NCBI GenBank assembly: GCA_014872785.1
Contig: WKFJ01000019.1
Span: 51,824-115,823 of the forward strand
DNA from: Alteromonadaceae bacterium
Lineage (GTDB): Bacteria; Pseudomonadota; Gammaproteobacteria; Enterobacterales; Alteromonadaceae
Reading direction: 5' to 3'
DNA length: 64,000 bases
Shown here: piece after piece, positions 8,785 to 18,673 of the stretch
Layout: each line of letters starts with the position of its first letter
Position numbering within the stretch: position 1 is the first letter of the stretch
The notes under the pieces: model-generated
The model's input: only the letters and a program-made list of their open reading frames with translations
Databases searched by the model: none
Told to the model about the DNA's origin: nothing
Position numbers and translations under genes: made by a program

Positions 8785-9012
8785 ATGAATCCAGTCATCG
8801 AAGCCCAGGCAGTACAACTAGTTCGCCTGTTAAAAGCCCATCAAGCCACAAAGGCGCACTTGTTCTTAGAACAAACTCACTTGCCCTATGATGTGCAAGA
8901 TTTGATCTTGGCAGCCACTCGACACTTATCCAAATATGACGAGCATATGCTTGAAGAAATTATTGAGTGCTATGCAAGTACCAGCAGCTTTGACGAAAGG
9001 TTACTGCACTGA
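8785..9012 (+). CDS. Small helical protein of unknown function
   Basis: 75 residues, predicted all-helical with no membrane segment, beginning MNPVIEAQAVQLVRLLK and ending DERLLH. A strong Shine-Dalgarno sequence (GTGAGGGGGA) lies three bases before the ATG, which makes it a convincing gene despite its size. A Lys/His-rich middle (AHQATKAHLFLEQTH) and an acidic C-terminal half stand out. I do not recognise the family. It stands alone between cysE and a convergent LysR gene. Confidence 0.65.
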   Translation: MNPVIEAQAVQLVRLLKAHQATKAHLFLEQTHLPYDVQDLILAATRHLSKYDEHMLEEIIECYASTSSFDERLLH

Positions 9013-9102
9013 CAATTTGAAGATAACAAATATAGATATTTTGGATATGTGACAGGTATGTTTTCACATCCCCGTCAAAGTTGAATTCAGCAAAGCAATT
9101 GG

Positions 9103-10038
9103 TTAAGCAGCAATTGGGCTGCTGGCTTGATCGTGAGAAATGAAGTAATTGATTTCTTTGATTAAATGCTTAAGCACCGGGTTAAGTATCACGTTCTTGC
9201 CGTTCATCACGTAAAGCTGATGATTGAACTCAAACAGGTCGCCAGCAACAGGAACGAGATTATTGCCCTGCCCGTCTTGAGCTAAATAATCTGGTAATAA
9301 ACCTATGTATTCACCGCTCATGATTGCCGACATCATGCTCTCAAAAGAATCAGAATAAGTTCTAATTTTCAAACGCTTATCATCGCGAACATAGTTGCCA
9401 GAGGATAGACCCGACAAGCCTACAGCAGGATATTGGTCCAATATAGCACTGCTTAAATGCTCTCGTTGTACCTTGGCTAGCGGATGTGAAGGTGCGCAAT
9501 ACAAACGGCCGGTACAGCTGGCGTCAACCGGGTGGAACATCACCGATTCTGATTTCACCATGTCGTAACAAGACAAAACCAAATGACACTCACCAGAAAG
9601 CGCAACGTGCTCAACTTCGTTGTACAAGCGCGTCTGTATATTAATATGGATATCCTCGTATTTTTTCATCGTAGTGCTAACGGCTTTGGCAACGCCCACC
9701 ATCATGTCACGAGGCAAAGAAGACATGACGACTAACGTGATATGTCCTGAGAAGTTGTCGTGCAAGCTCTTGAGATTATATACAAAGTTGTCGAATGCAT
9801 TAAAAATACGTTTGGTTTCCTGATATACCAACTCCCCTTCTTTGGTAAGCTGGAAGCCACCTCGACCACGGTGACACAAAATCAATTCGAGTCGCTCTTC
9901 GAGTTTCTTGATAGCAGCACTAATATTGGGACGCTGCATTCGCAAAACGGGCTCAGCCGCAGTGAAGCCGTTACAAGACGCGACTGCATAGAATACACGC
10001 AATAACTTGATATCTGATTCTTGAAGACGATTTAGCAT
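9103..10038 (-). CDS. LysR family transcriptional regulator
   Basis: 311 residues. An N-terminal winged helix-turn-helix (about 8-66: LLRVFYAVASCNGFTAAEPVLRMQRPNISAAIKKLEERL) is followed by a linker helix and a type 2 periplasmic-binding-fold effector domain (about 95-295). The HTH sequence SCNGFTAAEPVL departs from the usual SFTRAA pattern but keeps its spacing. No divergent partner gene shares its promoter; the upstream neighbour is uvrB in the same direction, about 160 bp away. Targets and effector cannot be inferred. Confidence 0.88.
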   Translation of the reverse strand: MLNRLQESDIKLLRVFYAVASCNGFTAAEPVLRMQRPNISAAIKKLEERLELILCHRGRGGFQLTKEGELVYQETKRIFNAFDNFVYNLKSLHDNFSGHITLVVMSSLPRDMMVGVAKAVSTTMKKYEDIHINIQTRLYNEVEHVALSGECHLVLSCYDMVKSESVMFHPVDASCTGRLYCAPSHPLAKVQREHLSSAILDQYPAVGLSGLSSGNYVRDDKRLKIRTYSDSFESMMSAIMSGEYIGLLPDYLAQDGQGNNLVPVAGDLFEFNHQLYVMNGKNVILNPVLKHLIKEINYFISHDQASSPIAA

Positions 10039-10156
10039 TTGAAACCTCGTTTGCTGTTACCCGTATTTGCTTGTGCCGTTCACGCATTGGGTAAGGTATT
10101 TGATCTCATACTAAAACGAAAAATAACTTCTTGCAGAATTTAAGGAGTATTTTGTG

Positions 10157-10189
10157 AACTGGCTCAAATAATTTCTATTTAAGCCAGTT
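10157..10189 (-). terminator. Long hairpin after uvrB
   Basis: AACTGGCT pairs perfectly with AGCCAGTT, and after one mismatch AAATA pairs with TATTT, leaving a 5-base loop. It begins about 10 bp after the uvrB stop. The T run is poor on the minus strand, so it may be a 3' stabilising hairpin or a weak terminator. Confidence 0.5.
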
Positions 10190-10198
10190 TTGTGAAAA

Positions 10199-12205
10199 TT
10201 AAGAAATATCGACCACTTTTGCCCGCAAAGACTCAATCTTATCGCGAGTTGCCGCGGCCTGTTCGAACTCAAGGTTTTTGGCGTGCTCGAACATTTGTTT
10301 CTCGAGTTTACTAATCTCAGCCATCAGATCTGTCGCAGAAAGTTTGTAGGAAGCAGGAATTTCTGCGGCAATTTGAATCGTGTCAGCATCCTCATCCGCG
10401 GACACTGCCATGTCCATAACATCGGTTACAGGTTTGTGTAGCGGTTGCGGCACTATGCCGTGTTCAGCATTGTACTCTTCTTGTTTTTGTCTTCGGCGTT
10501 CAGTTTCCTCTATTGCTCTTTCCATTGAGCCAGTAATATTGTCAGCATATAAAATGGCGCGGCCATTGATATTACGAGCAGCACGTCCAATTGTCTGTAT
10601 GAGTGACCTGTCCGAACGTAAGAAACCCTCTTTATCGGCATCCAAAATAGCGACCAACGACACCTCTGGCATATCAAGGCCCTCGCGAAGCAAGTTGATC
10701 CCCACTAATACATCAAACTTACCCAATCTTAAATCTCGAATAATTTCCATCCGCTCAACAGTATCAATATCTGAATGCAGATAACGCACCAGTACACCGT
10801 GTTCATTGAGATAATCAGTGAGATCTTCAGCCATTCGCTTGGTCAGTGTTGTAACCAAAACTCGCTCTTTCACCTTGGTGCGTTTGCGAATTTCCGAGAG
10901 TAAATCATCCACCTGAGTCGCTACGGGTCGAATTTCTAATACAGGGTCGAGCAATCCTGTAGGACGCACGACCTGTTCTACTACATCACCGCAAGATTTT
11001 TCTAATTCATATTTTCCCGGGGTCGCAGACACGTAAATTGTCTGGGGGGATAAGGCTTCGAACTCTTCAAATTTAAGCGGTCTATTATCCAACGCCGAGG
11101 GCAATCGAAACCCGTATTCGACTAGCGTTTCTTTGCGCGATCTGTCGCCTTTAAACATCGCACCAATTTGCGAAACCGTGACGTGTGACTCGTCGATAAA
11201 CAACAAGCCGTCCGCCGGGAAATAATCAATTAATGTAGGGGGTGGCTCTCCTGGTGCACGGCCAGATAAATATCGACTGTAATTCTCAATACCAGAGCAA
11301 TAACCAAGTTCAAGCATCATCTCTACATCGAACTGAGTTCGTTGTGTAATGCGCTGCTCTTCGATGAGTTTATTCACTTCTTTTAACTGAGCACGGCGAT
11401 CTTTTAGTTCATCCTTGATCTCGTCAATCGCACCAAGGATTTTTTCCCGTGGAGTGACATAATGAGTTTTGGGAAATACTGTAGCTCGGGTAACCGTCTG
11501 CTCTATGGAGCCGGTGAGAGGATCGAACATATTGATGCGTTCAATTTCCTCATCAAACAGCTCTACCCTCACTGCAAGGCGCTCTGAGTCGGCGGGATAG
11601 ATATCGATCACGTCTCCTCTGACTCTGAAAGTACCGCGCTCAAAATTGACGTCATTGCGGGAATACTGAAGTTCCGCTAATCGGCGCAGAATATCGCGCT
11701 GATCCATAATATCGCCTTGGCGCAAATGCAGCAGCATTTTCATGTAGGATTCGGGGTCACCCAAACCATAAATAGCCGATACACTCGACACAATCACAAC
11801 ATCACGCCGCTCCATTAGCGCCTTGGTAGCAGATAGTCGCATTTGCTCAATGTGATCATTAATAGATGCGTCTTTTTCGATAAAAGTATCAGTAGTGGGA
11901 ACGTAGGCTTCCGGCTGATAATAATCGTAATAAGACACAAAATACTCTACTGCGTTATTGGGAAAGAACTCCTTCATTTCACCGTATAACTGCGCTGCTA
12001 GGGTTTTATTGTGAGCGAGAATCAGCGTGGGACGCTGAACCTCTTTGATCACATTCGCCATAGTAAAGGTCTTACCTGACCCAGTAACCCCCAACAGAGT
12101 TTGATGCGCTAAACCGTCCTGCAGACCTTCTACTAATCCAGAAATCGCAGTTGGCTGGTCGCCAGCAGGTTGATACTGTGACTTTAATTCAAATCCTCGA
12201 CTCAA
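10199..12205 (-). CDS. uvrB: Excinuclease ABC subunit B
   Basis: The damage-verifying helicase of nucleotide excision repair, which works with UvrA and UvrC. 668 residues, close to the family length of about 670. The Walker A motif GVTGSGKTF is near residue 40; the [12 protein letters not shown] segment near 92 is the beta-hairpin that probes the DNA; DESHV (Walker B), TIGRAARN (motif VI) and a C-terminal UVR domain ([26 protein letters not shown], about 630-665) that contacts UvrC are all present. The start overlaps the stop of the upstream MATE gene by four bases, so the two are probably co-transcribed. No LexA box was noticed at that junction. Confidence 0.97.
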   Translation of the reverse strand: MSRGFELKSQYQPAGDQPTAISGLVEGLQDGLAHQTLLGVTGSGKTFTMANVIKEVQRPTLILAHNKTLAAQLYGEMKEFFPNNAVEYFVSYYDYYQPEAYVPTTDTFIEKDASINDHIEQMRLSATKALMERRDVVIVSSVSAIYGLGDPESYMKMLLHLRQGDIMDQRDILRRLAELQYSRNDVNFERGTFRVRGDVIDIYPADSERLAVRVELFDEEIERINMFDPLTGSIEQTVTRATVFPKTHYVTPREKILGAIDEIKDELKDRRAQLKEVNKLIEEQRITQRTQFDVEMMLELGYCSGIENYSRYLSGRAPGEPPPTLIDYFPADGLLFIDESHVTVSQIGAMFKGDRSRKETLVEYGFRLPSALDNRPLKFEEFEALSPQTIYVSATPGKYELEKSCGDVVEQVVRPTGLLDPVLEIRPVATQVDDLLSEIRKRTKVKERVLVTTLTKRMAEDLTDYLNEHGVLVRYLHSDIDTVERMEIIRDLRLGKFDVLVGINLLREGLDMPEVSLVAILDADKEGFLRSDRSLIQTIGRAARNINGRAILYADNITGSMERAIEETERRRQKQEEYNAEHGIVPQPLHKPVTDVMDMAVSADEDADTIQIAAEIPASYKLSATDLMAEISKLEKQMFEHAKNLEFEQAAATRDKIESLRAKVVDIS

Positions 12206-13632
12206 GACGTTGCCTCCGCTACTGAGTCCGCTTGCCTTAACGATTCTGCCATTTCACAGTTTAATAAACGACGGAACCAAAAAAATGCGACAAGTGCTGT
12301 GCATAAGTTAGCAATTAATCCAAACCAGAACATACCGGGGAGTTTGTATAAATAACTGCCGAGATAAGATATAGGCACAAAAAACACGAACAAACGCACA
12401 ACGCTCAACGTCAGCGCCATCATAGGTTTGTGCATGGCATTCAAACTAGAGTTGGTCAATATAATGATGCCTTGTAACCCATATCCAATGGGCACTATCA
12501 TCAAAAACAACTGAATTAGGTCAATAACTTCTTGTTCCTTAGCAAACGCTGAAGCAATAAAAGGCGACAGTAGCCACATCACAACAAATACACCAAACTG
12601 CCAAAGCAGTAAGAAGCGCAAACATAGATAATAAGAGCTCTTCACTCTGGACAATTTACCCGCACCAAAGTTCTGGCTGATAAAAGGTGGCAGTGTCATC
12701 GAAAGTGCCAGAATCACAATGCATGCAATAGATTCAATGCGCCCCCCAACTCCCCATGATGCAACCGCGGCAGAACCATAAACCGCAACTATCGCCGTCA
12801 TAATACCGTTCGCGATGGGCGTTAGCATATTTGCGCCTGCTGCGGGAATACCGATTTTTAATATATCTCGACTGTACTCTCGTATTTCTCGCAACGACAA
12901 TAGGCGAGGAATAATGAGCTTGCGTTTAATCGCGAGTAAATAAACAATTTGGCCGCTGCCAACAATCCAGGCGATTAAGGTGGCAAGTGCCGCGCCTTGA
13001 ATACCCATTGCCGGCACGGGACCCCAGCCAAAAATTAAAATCGGATCCAGAACCGCATTAATAAAACCGCCAAGCGCCATAATCATACTCGGTGTTTTCG
13101 TATCACCCGCTGCGCGCAAGACAGCATTGCCGACCATAGGTAGCGATAGGAATATTCCGGCTGCATACCACACCAACATATAGTCGATGATGTAAGGCAT
13201 ATGCTCTTGAGTGGCGCCAAGCAGTAAGAAAATAGGTTCAATCGTAAACCAGCCTACTAACGCTAAAACCGTCGCCATAACAAAGGAAAGAATTAGCGCC
13301 CCGGTTCCAGCCCCTTTAGCCGTGCTGCCTTCGCCTGCGCCCAGTAATTTAGCAATCGTAGCCGACGTGCCAATACCCAAACCAATATTGAGACTGATAA
13401 CAGTAAACGTCACCGGAAACGTAAAACTAATTGCCGCTAACTGTTCAGTGCCCAGGCGACTGACAAAATAGGTATCAACCAATCCAAACGTCATTAACAG
13501 AATCATTCCGAAGATCACAGGAATGGTCATGGACTTCATCGTTTGCGGTATATCACTGTTAATTAGGTCAGGCGATTTTGATTTAATGGACAAAGTAACG
13601 TTTTCCTCAATATAAGATTGTGAATAAGACAA
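12202..13632 (-). CDS. MATE family multidrug/cation antiporter
   Basis: 476 residues with about twelve membrane helices in two halves, matching the multi-antimicrobial extrusion (NorM/DinF) family. Recognisable pieces are [22 protein letters not shown] in the first helices, [18 protein letters not shown], and the second-half repeat [16 protein letters not shown]. It would export cationic drugs or metabolites using Na+ or H+. The coding region overlaps uvrB by four bases. It is preceded by the longest non-coding stretch of the window, which must hold its promoter. The substrate cannot be given. Confidence 0.9.
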   Translation of the reverse strand: MSYSQSYIEENVTLSIKSKSPDLINSDIPQTMKSMTIPVIFGMILLMTFGLVDTYFVSRLGTEQLAAISFTFPVTFTVISLNIGLGIGTSATIAKLLGAGEGSTAKGAGTGALILSFVMATVLALVGWFTIEPIFLLLGATQEHMPYIIDYMLVWYAAGIFLSLPMVGNAVLRAAGDTKTPSMIMALGGFINAVLDPILIFGWGPVPAMGIQGAALATLIAWIVGSGQIVYLLAIKRKLIIPRLLSLREIREYSRDILKIGIPAAGANMLTPIANGIMTAIVAVYGSAAVASWGVGGRIESIACIVILALSMTLPPFISQNFGAGKLSRVKSSYYLCLRFLLLWQFGVFVVMWLLSPFIASAFAKEQEVIDLIQLFLMIVPIGYGLQGIIILTNSSLNAMHKPMMALTLSVVRLFVFFVPISYLGSYLYKLPGMFWFGLIANLCTALVAFFWFRRLLNCEMAESLRQADSVAEATS

Positions 13633-14141
13633 GACCTTGAACTTGCTAGAGTCGCTTCACATGTTTTTTATTTTATTAGACAGTGAATTTACGTTTATTG
13701 GGTGTGTCTCGATCAGGCTGGCGCAAGTTTACGCGAGGACACCTTATATGACTATGCTTAATCAACCAAAGTAACAAATTTTACGGTGAACGACGCGAGC
13801 GCTGTTTTTCGCAAATATCTCAAGACAAAACACAATCGAAACAGACGCCACGTCAAATAACCAACACAATTTACAAATTACATGACAGCTTTTTGAACTT
13901 GTGCAAAAAAAATTCAATTGGGATTAAATTTTTCGCTAAAAGTTAAACCCTTGTCAAAAAAGTGTCATAAAAAAATTTACACTTTTGCAACATGAAAAAA
14001 ATAACAAAAAGGGCTTGCAATATTTTGAGTTTTTGTTCGCCCCTTTCTTTTCCTGTGTTTACAAAATTTCAAGGCTATTTAGTTATTTTTTTTAATAAAT
14101 ATCACTTGAATTTCTAAAACAACACACAACCCAATATGCAC

Positions 14142-14158
14142 TGGTCACTTATTGACCA
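14142..14158. repeat. Inverted repeat TGGTCA-CTTAT-TGACCA
   Basis: A perfect 6-bp inverted repeat with a 5-base centre in the AT-rich spacer, possibly a regulator site. Confidence 0.35.
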
Positions 14159-14298
14159 CCACTAGTTAAAAACTGTTCAAACCAGAATCTAAACCTTTGT
14201 TTTATATAGATTTTATTTGTTTTTTTATTGTTTTTACAGGTTTCTCTTGACACCGATTTTACTGGCCTGAAACACTTTCCAATAATTTCATCAACATA

Positions 14299-14323
14299 GT
14301 TATCCACAGATTTAGTGGATAAC
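14299..14323. repeat. Inverted repeat containing DnaA-box-like sequences
   Basis: GTTATCCAC and GTGGATAAC form a perfect 9-bp inverted repeat around a 7-base AT spacer. The left arm with the next base is TTATCCACA, the DnaA-box consensus; the right arm read on the minus strand is TTATCCACT, one mismatch. A third partial match (AGTGGATAG) lies about 40 bp further right. Confidence 0.5.
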
Positions 14324-14667
14324 TACCCCCTGCCCAATAAAACCGGGAGATAGAGCCAAAGTGGATAGTTTTTTAGTAAGTTGACACTAACGTTTTGTGC
14401 CGTTTTAACTCGTTAAAAGAATGTTAATTACTGTATATATTAACAGTGCAAATTTATTGTGTTAGATCGTTTTTTCATAAAATTGTCATTTTTATATTCG
14501 TATCTAAAAACATACTGAAATCATGGAGACGAGTGTGACAAATTTCTGTCATTCGAAATATTTCATCCCGACTGATTAGTTTTCACTCTGTTTGTAGAAA
14601 GCTTGAACAGGATCTTTATCACCAGCGATTTTTTTGCCATTTGACGCAAAATAATCACGTAATCTTA

Positions 14668-14696
14668 TTGACACAATCATAGCAGCTCTTTATTAT
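14668..14696 (+). promoter_or_regulatory. Sigma-70 promoter of the tRNA-Asn pair
   Basis: TTGACA and TATTAT are separated by exactly 17 bases. The bases just after the -10 are GC-rich (TCGCCCCCG), a discriminator typical of stable-RNA promoters under stringent control. Transcription should start near 14703, about 88 bp before the first tRNA. Confidence 0.8.
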
Positions 14697-14790
14697 TCGC
14701 CCCCGTTGTGAGGCACGGCTGAATCACCTACTAAATCAGTACGCGATTCGAATAAAAAGCAAAGTGAATTACAACGCGTTAGATACCTGT

Positions 14791-14867
14791 TCCCCCTTAG
14801 CTCAGTTGGTTAGAGCGACGGACTGTTAATCCGCAGGTCCCCCGTTCGAGTCGGGGAGGGGGAGCCA
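14791..14867 (+). tRNA. tRNA-Asn (anticodon GTT)
   Basis: 77 bases including an encoded CCA. The acceptor stem TCCCCCT / AGGGGGA, a D arm with AGCTCAGTTGGTTAGAGC, anticodon GTT at 14825-14827 inside CTGTTAA, and a T arm with GTTCGAGTC are all clear. Confidence 0.97.
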
Positions 14868-14909
14868 CTTTTTCTAACACATCACATTTTGTCTACAAGA
14901 CACTGCTGT

Positions 14910-14986
14910 TCCCCCTTAGCTCAGTTGGTTAGAGCGACGGACTGTTAATCCGCAGGTCCCCCGTTCGAGTCGGGGAGGGGGAGCCA
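14910..14986 (+). tRNA. tRNA-Asn (anticodon GTT), second identical copy
   Basis: Identical over all 77 bases to the copy starting 119 bp upstream, with the anticodon at 14944-14946. The 42-bp spacer is unrelated to the flanks, so both are likely processed from one transcript. Confidence 0.97.
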
Positions 14987-15108
14987 CTTCAGCTCTAACA
15001 TAAGCCAGAAATATTCCATTAACTATATGATAATCAAGTTGTTTCGACAGCTAGATAGTGGATAATATGGCAAGTTTAAATTAGCGTGAGCGCGCCCTAC
15101 TAACTTTA

Positions 15109-15693
15109 ATGACTGAATTCCTTTTATTAATCGTCAGTACAGTACTCGTGAACAACTTTGTGTTGGTGCAGTTTCTTGGCTTGTGCCCGTTCATGGGTGT
15201 GTCTAGCAAATTAGAAACTGCAATGGGCATGTCCATGGCCACTACATTTGTGCTCACCCTCGCCTCTATGCTGAGTTATTTGGTTGAATCTTACTTGTTA
15301 GTTCCTCTGGAGCTGACATTTTTACGCACGCTCAGTTTCATTCTCGTCATTGCAGTTGTAGTACAATTCACTGAAATGGTTGTGCAAAAAACCAGCCCTA
15401 CCCTCTACAGATTACTAGGTATTTTCTTACCGCTGATTACCACAAACTGTGCGGTTCTAGGTGTTGCCCTGCTCAATATCAAAGAACAACACGGCTTCGT
15501 AGAATCTATTTTGTATGGCTTCGGTGCGGCTGCAGGTTTCTCTTTAGTCATGATTTTGTTTGCGGCGATGCGCGAACGTTTGGCAGTTGCTGATGTTCCA
15601 ACCCCATTTAAGGGCGCCGCCATAGGCATGATCACCGCAGGCTTAATGTCTCTTGCCTTTATGGGCTTTACTGGCTTGGTTAAACTGGGGTAA
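15109..15693 (+). CDS. rsxA: Electron transport complex subunit RsxA/RnfA
   Basis: Integral membrane subunit of the Rnf/Rsx ferredoxin:NAD+ oxidoreductase, which in E. coli also reduces SoxR to switch off the superoxide response. 194 residues, six membrane helices, with the conserved [14 protein letters not shown] and [14 protein letters not shown] segments, whose cysteines belong to the membrane iron-sulfur site shared with RsxE. First gene of a six-gene operon plus nth; the spacer to the upstream tRNA is about 120 bp. Confidence 0.96.
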   Translation: MTEFLLLIVSTVLVNNFVLVQFLGLCPFMGVSSKLETAMGMSMATTFVLTLASMLSYLVESYLLVPLELTFLRTLSFILVIAVVVQFTEMVVQKTSPTLYRLLGIFLPLITTNCAVLGVALLNIKEQHGFVESILYGFGAAAGFSLVMILFAAMRERLAVADVPTPFKGAAIGMITAGLMSLAFMGFTGLVKLG

Positions 15694-15698
15694 TAGCT

Positions 15699-16250
15699 GT
15701 GTCACTTTTCGCTATTTTGTCTATCTCTGTACTTGCGCTTGCATTCGGTTTATTGCTTGGCTATGCCGCAATCAAATTCAAAGTAGACGCAGATCCGCTG
15801 GTTGAGCAATTAGACGCCCTGTTACCTCAAACACAGTGCGGTCAATGCGGTTATCCTGGCTGTAAACCATACGCTGAAGCGATCGCCAATGGCGATGAAA
15901 TCAATAAATGCCCACCTGGCGGCGAGGCCACAATTAAAAATATTGCAGACCTAATGGGTGTTGAAGCCAAACCGTTGGATGATGCTCATGGCACCGAAGA
16001 CGTTAAAAAAGTCGCCTACATCCGTGAGGACGAATGCATAGGCTGCACTAAGTGCATCCAAGCTTGTCCTGTCGACGCAATCGTTGGTGCCACCAGACAA
16101 ATGCACACGGTTATAGTAGATGAGTGCACTGGTTGCGATCTGTGTGTCGCCCCCTGCCCGGTCGACTGTATTGATATGCTGCCCGTAAAAGAATCCAGTA
16201 AGAACTGGAAGTGGCAGCTCGACACTATTCCTATTAAGGAGGTGTCGTAA
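15699..16250 (+). CDS. rsxB: Electron transport complex subunit RsxB/RnfB
   Basis: 183-residue iron-sulfur subunit. An N-terminal membrane anchor (about 5-24) is followed by a 4Fe-4S domain with CGQCGYPGC near 47-55, then two ferredoxin-type clusters [12 protein letters not shown] and [12 protein letters not shown] near 110-155. The start is GTG, five bases after the rsxA stop; the reading frame admits no nearby ATG. The stop overlaps the rsxC start (TAATG), which implies translational coupling. Confidence 0.95.
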   Translation: MSLFAILSISVLALAFGLLLGYAAIKFKVDADPLVEQLDALLPQTQCGQCGYPGCKPYAEAIANGDEINKCPPGGEATIKNIADLMGVEAKPLDDAHGTEDVKKVAYIREDECIGCTKCIQACPVDAIVGATRQMHTVIVDECTGCDLCVAPCPVDCIDMLPVKESSKNWKWQLDTIPIKEVS

Positions 16251-18670
16251 TGGAATTGAGTTCTATTGTAGAGCGTATTAAGCGTGGCGCATTCTGGCAA
16301 TTTCCTGGTGGCGTACATCCAGATGGCAAAAAAACACTCTCCAATCACAGCGAGATTAAGCGCCTACCATTAGCCAACAAGTTCTATATTCCGGTAAAGC
16401 AACACGTAGGCACTGGCGGTTCAATTGCGGTTGCAGCAGGAGATTTGGTGCTCAAAGGACAACCGCTTACCGCGAGCAGTAACCCGTTTGCCGTGCCTGT
16501 ACACGCACCTACGTCAGGTGAAATCGTATCCATTAAACAACACGTATCGGCTCACCCATCGGGTTTCCAGGAAACCACTATCGTATTGAAAGCTGACGGT
16601 AAAGATCGCTGGGTCGATTTGACTCCGAGTCCCGATTACCAATCAATGAGCCGCGTCAAGTTAGTTGAGCTAATTTGTGAAGCCGGTATCAGTGGCATGG
16701 GTGGTGCAGGTTTTCCAACCCATATTAAATTGTCAGCCTCTAAAGAAGTCGACTTTCTCGTAATCAACGGCGTTGAGTGTGAACCTTATATCACCTCAGA
16801 CGACCGACTCATGCAAGAACACGCTTGGCAAATACGCCAGGGCGTTGAAATATTGCAATATATGCTTGCCCCTAAAAACATCATTGTGGCAGTCGAAGAC
16901 AACAAGCCAGAAGCATTCGCCGCGATGAAGATAGCCTTCCAGGATAGTCAGGACATTTTATTGTGCCAAATTCCAACCAAATATCCTGCTGGCGGTGAGA
17001 AGCAGCTAATACAGGTTCTGACCGGACGTGAGGTTCCCTCGGGTAAGCTGCCAATAGATGTTGGCACCTTAATGTATAACGTCGCGACGTGCTTTGCCGT
17101 AGCAGATGCAATATGTGCCGGAAAGCCCCTGCTTGAACGAGTCGTCACGCTAACGGGCGACGCATTGGAAACCCCTGGAAATGCTTGGGTGCCGCTAGGT
17201 ACCCCCATCCAACACTTGTTGGAGCACGCCGGCTATCAACGAGAGCGGCAGCTGGAAAAGCACGTGATAATGGGCGGGCCAATGATGGGATTTACGGTGC
17301 ATTCAGAGCTTGTCCCTATCATCAAAACCAGTAACTGCATCTTAGTGCCTTCATCGAAGGAAATGTCCAAACCTGGTGAAGAAAATCCGTGCATTCGTTG
17401 TGGTGCCTGTGCCGATGCTTGCCCTGCTGGACTGTTGCCACAACAGTTGTATTGGCATACCAAAGGCGGTGAATTAGACAAAGCTAACGATTTAAATCTC
17501 TTTGATTGCATAGAATGCGGTGCTTGCGCGTTTGTTTGTCCAAGTGAAATTCCACTAGTGCACTACTATCGGACTGGTAAGGCACAAATAAGAATCGAAG
17601 AAGAAGAGAAACACAAGGCCGATAAAGCCAGAGAGCGTTTTGAAGCCCGTTCAGTGCGTCTCGAAAGAGATAAACAAGAACGTCAAGAAAAAGCCGCAGC
17701 GGCAGCAGAAGCGCGCAAACAACGAACAAGCGGTAACAATGATTCAGATAACAAGTCGAGAGTTGCTGCGGCGCTCGCTCGCGCCAAAGCCAACAAAGCG
17801 AATTCGGAAACACAAAGTGATGCCAGTGAGTCACCTACCGCCGCGGTGAGTGACAACAACAGCAAAGTGGCAGCGGCCATAGCGCGCGCAAAAGCCAAGA
17901 AACAGGCAGCACAAGACGCTGATGCGTCCACTGACAAAAATGAGAACAGCGACGCTATCATTGATTCTGAGCCAAAACCGGCTTCTGATAATAAAGACAG
18001 AGTCGCCGCTGCAATCGCCCGTGCCAAAGCTAAAAAACAAGCTCAGCAAACATCAAAAGAAGCTGATGACATTGCTTCCCAACCAGACGCACACTCAGCG
18101 CAAGAGGCTGATGACTCAACCACTAAAGACGAGGCTCCATCTCAAAAGGATCGTGTTGCTGCAGCAATAGCCAGAGCCAAGGCAAAGAAACTAGCTCAAC
18201 AACAAGACGCCGAGTCTGCAGTTAGTGAAACGAGTAACAATAGAGACGCAACAGCAAATACAGCAACAAGTGATATTGAGCTACAAAACGCGCCAGCAGA
18301 TGCCGAGACAGAGCCTGCAGAAACTGAAACGCCGCAGGCGGAAGCATCAAAAACCGATCGAGTAGCGGCTGCAGTGGCTCGCGCAAAGGCTAAAAAATTA
18401 GCGCGCGAACAAGCTGCACAGAGTCACAGTGCCGAATCGCAAGATGCCTCCCCTACTACTGAGGCAGACTCGACTGTGACATCTGAGGCAGAAGAAAAAG
18501 AAACGGATATGACAGAAACAGCAACTGCTGACAGTGCAGAGCCAAACTCAGAGAGTATCGCAGCAACCGAACCTGCCCAAGATAATAAGCAAGACCGAAT
18601 AGCCGCAGCTATTGCACGAGCAAAAGCCAAAAAAGCGGCGCGTGAGCAAGCGTCAGAGGACAACGATTAA
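16250..18670 (+). CDS. rsxC: Electron transport complex subunit RsxC/RnfC with repetitive C-terminal tail
   Basis: The NADH-binding, FMN- and iron-sulfur-containing subunit of Rsx. The core (about 1-450) has GISGMGGAGFPTHIKL (nucleotide binding), NGVECEPYITSDD, and two 4Fe-4S motifs, CIRCGACADACP near 380 and CIECGACAFVCP near 420. From about residue 500 the protein is a low-complexity tail of Ala/Lys/Glu/Ser with six copies of a 15-residue unit like KDRVAAAIARAKAKK (near 501, 535, 580, 631, 700 and 779) separated by acidic spacers. Such tails are usual in gammaproteobacterial RsxC and vary in copy number. Total 806 residues. Confidence 0.95.
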   Translation: MELSSIVERIKRGAFWQFPGGVHPDGKKTLSNHSEIKRLPLANKFYIPVKQHVGTGGSIAVAAGDLVLKGQPLTASSNPFAVPVHAPTSGEIVSIKQHVSAHPSGFQETTIVLKADGKDRWVDLTPSPDYQSMSRVKLVELICEAGISGMGGAGFPTHIKLSASKEVDFLVINGVECEPYITSDDRLMQEHAWQIRQGVEILQYMLAPKNIIVAVEDNKPEAFAAMKIAFQDSQDILLCQIPTKYPAGGEKQLIQVLTGREVPSGKLPIDVGTLMYNVATCFAVADAICAGKPLLERVVTLTGDALETPGNAWVPLGTPIQHLLEHAGYQRERQLEKHVIMGGPMMGFTVHSELVPIIKTSNCILVPSSKEMSKPGEENPCIRCGACADACPAGLLPQQLYWHTKGGELDKANDLNLFDCIECGACAFVCPSEIPLVHYYRTGKAQIRIEEEEKHKADKARERFEARSVRLERDKQERQEKAAAAAEARKQRTSGNNDSDNKSRVAAALARAKANKANSETQSDASESPTAAVSDNNSKVAAAIARAKAKKQAAQDADASTDKNENSDAIIDSEPKPASDNKDRVAAAIARAKAKKQAQQTSKEADDIASQPDAHSAQEADDSTTKDEAPSQKDRVAAAIARAKAKKLAQQQDAESAVSETSNNRDATANTATSDIELQNAPADAETEPAETETPQAEASKTDRVAAAVARAKAKKLAREQAAQSHSAESQDASPTTEADSTVTSEAEEKETDMTETATADSAEPNSESIAATEPAQDNKQDRIAAAIARAKAKKAAREQASEDND

Positions 18671-18673
18671 CAT

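Larger units (their letters stand above)
13633..14667. other. Long AT-rich non-coding stretch with inverted repeats
   Basis: About 1 kb between the MATE gene and the tRNA promoter has no credible gene on either strand. It is strongly AT-rich with many A and T runs. Within it are a perfect inverted repeat resembling paired DnaA boxes (14299-14323), a TGGTCA-CTTAT-TGACCA inverted repeat (14142-14158) and a GTTAAT...ATTAAC inverted repeat near 14424-14445. The left part must hold the promoter of the MATE-uvrB unit. Confidence 0.6.

Noticed and set aside
14299..14323. Paired DnaA boxes as the chromosomal origin
   Set aside because: Only one consensus and one near-consensus box, and no dnaA, dnaN, mnmG or partition genes nearby.
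14791..14986. tRNA-Asn as an integration site for a genomic island
   Set aside because: Both copies are followed directly by the rsx operon; no integrase or attachment repeat is nearby.
17484..18663. Long Ala/Ser-rich minus-strand frames opposite the rsxC tail
   Set aside because: They arise from the repetitive Ala/Lys codons of rsxC and have no start signals or homology that I can see.
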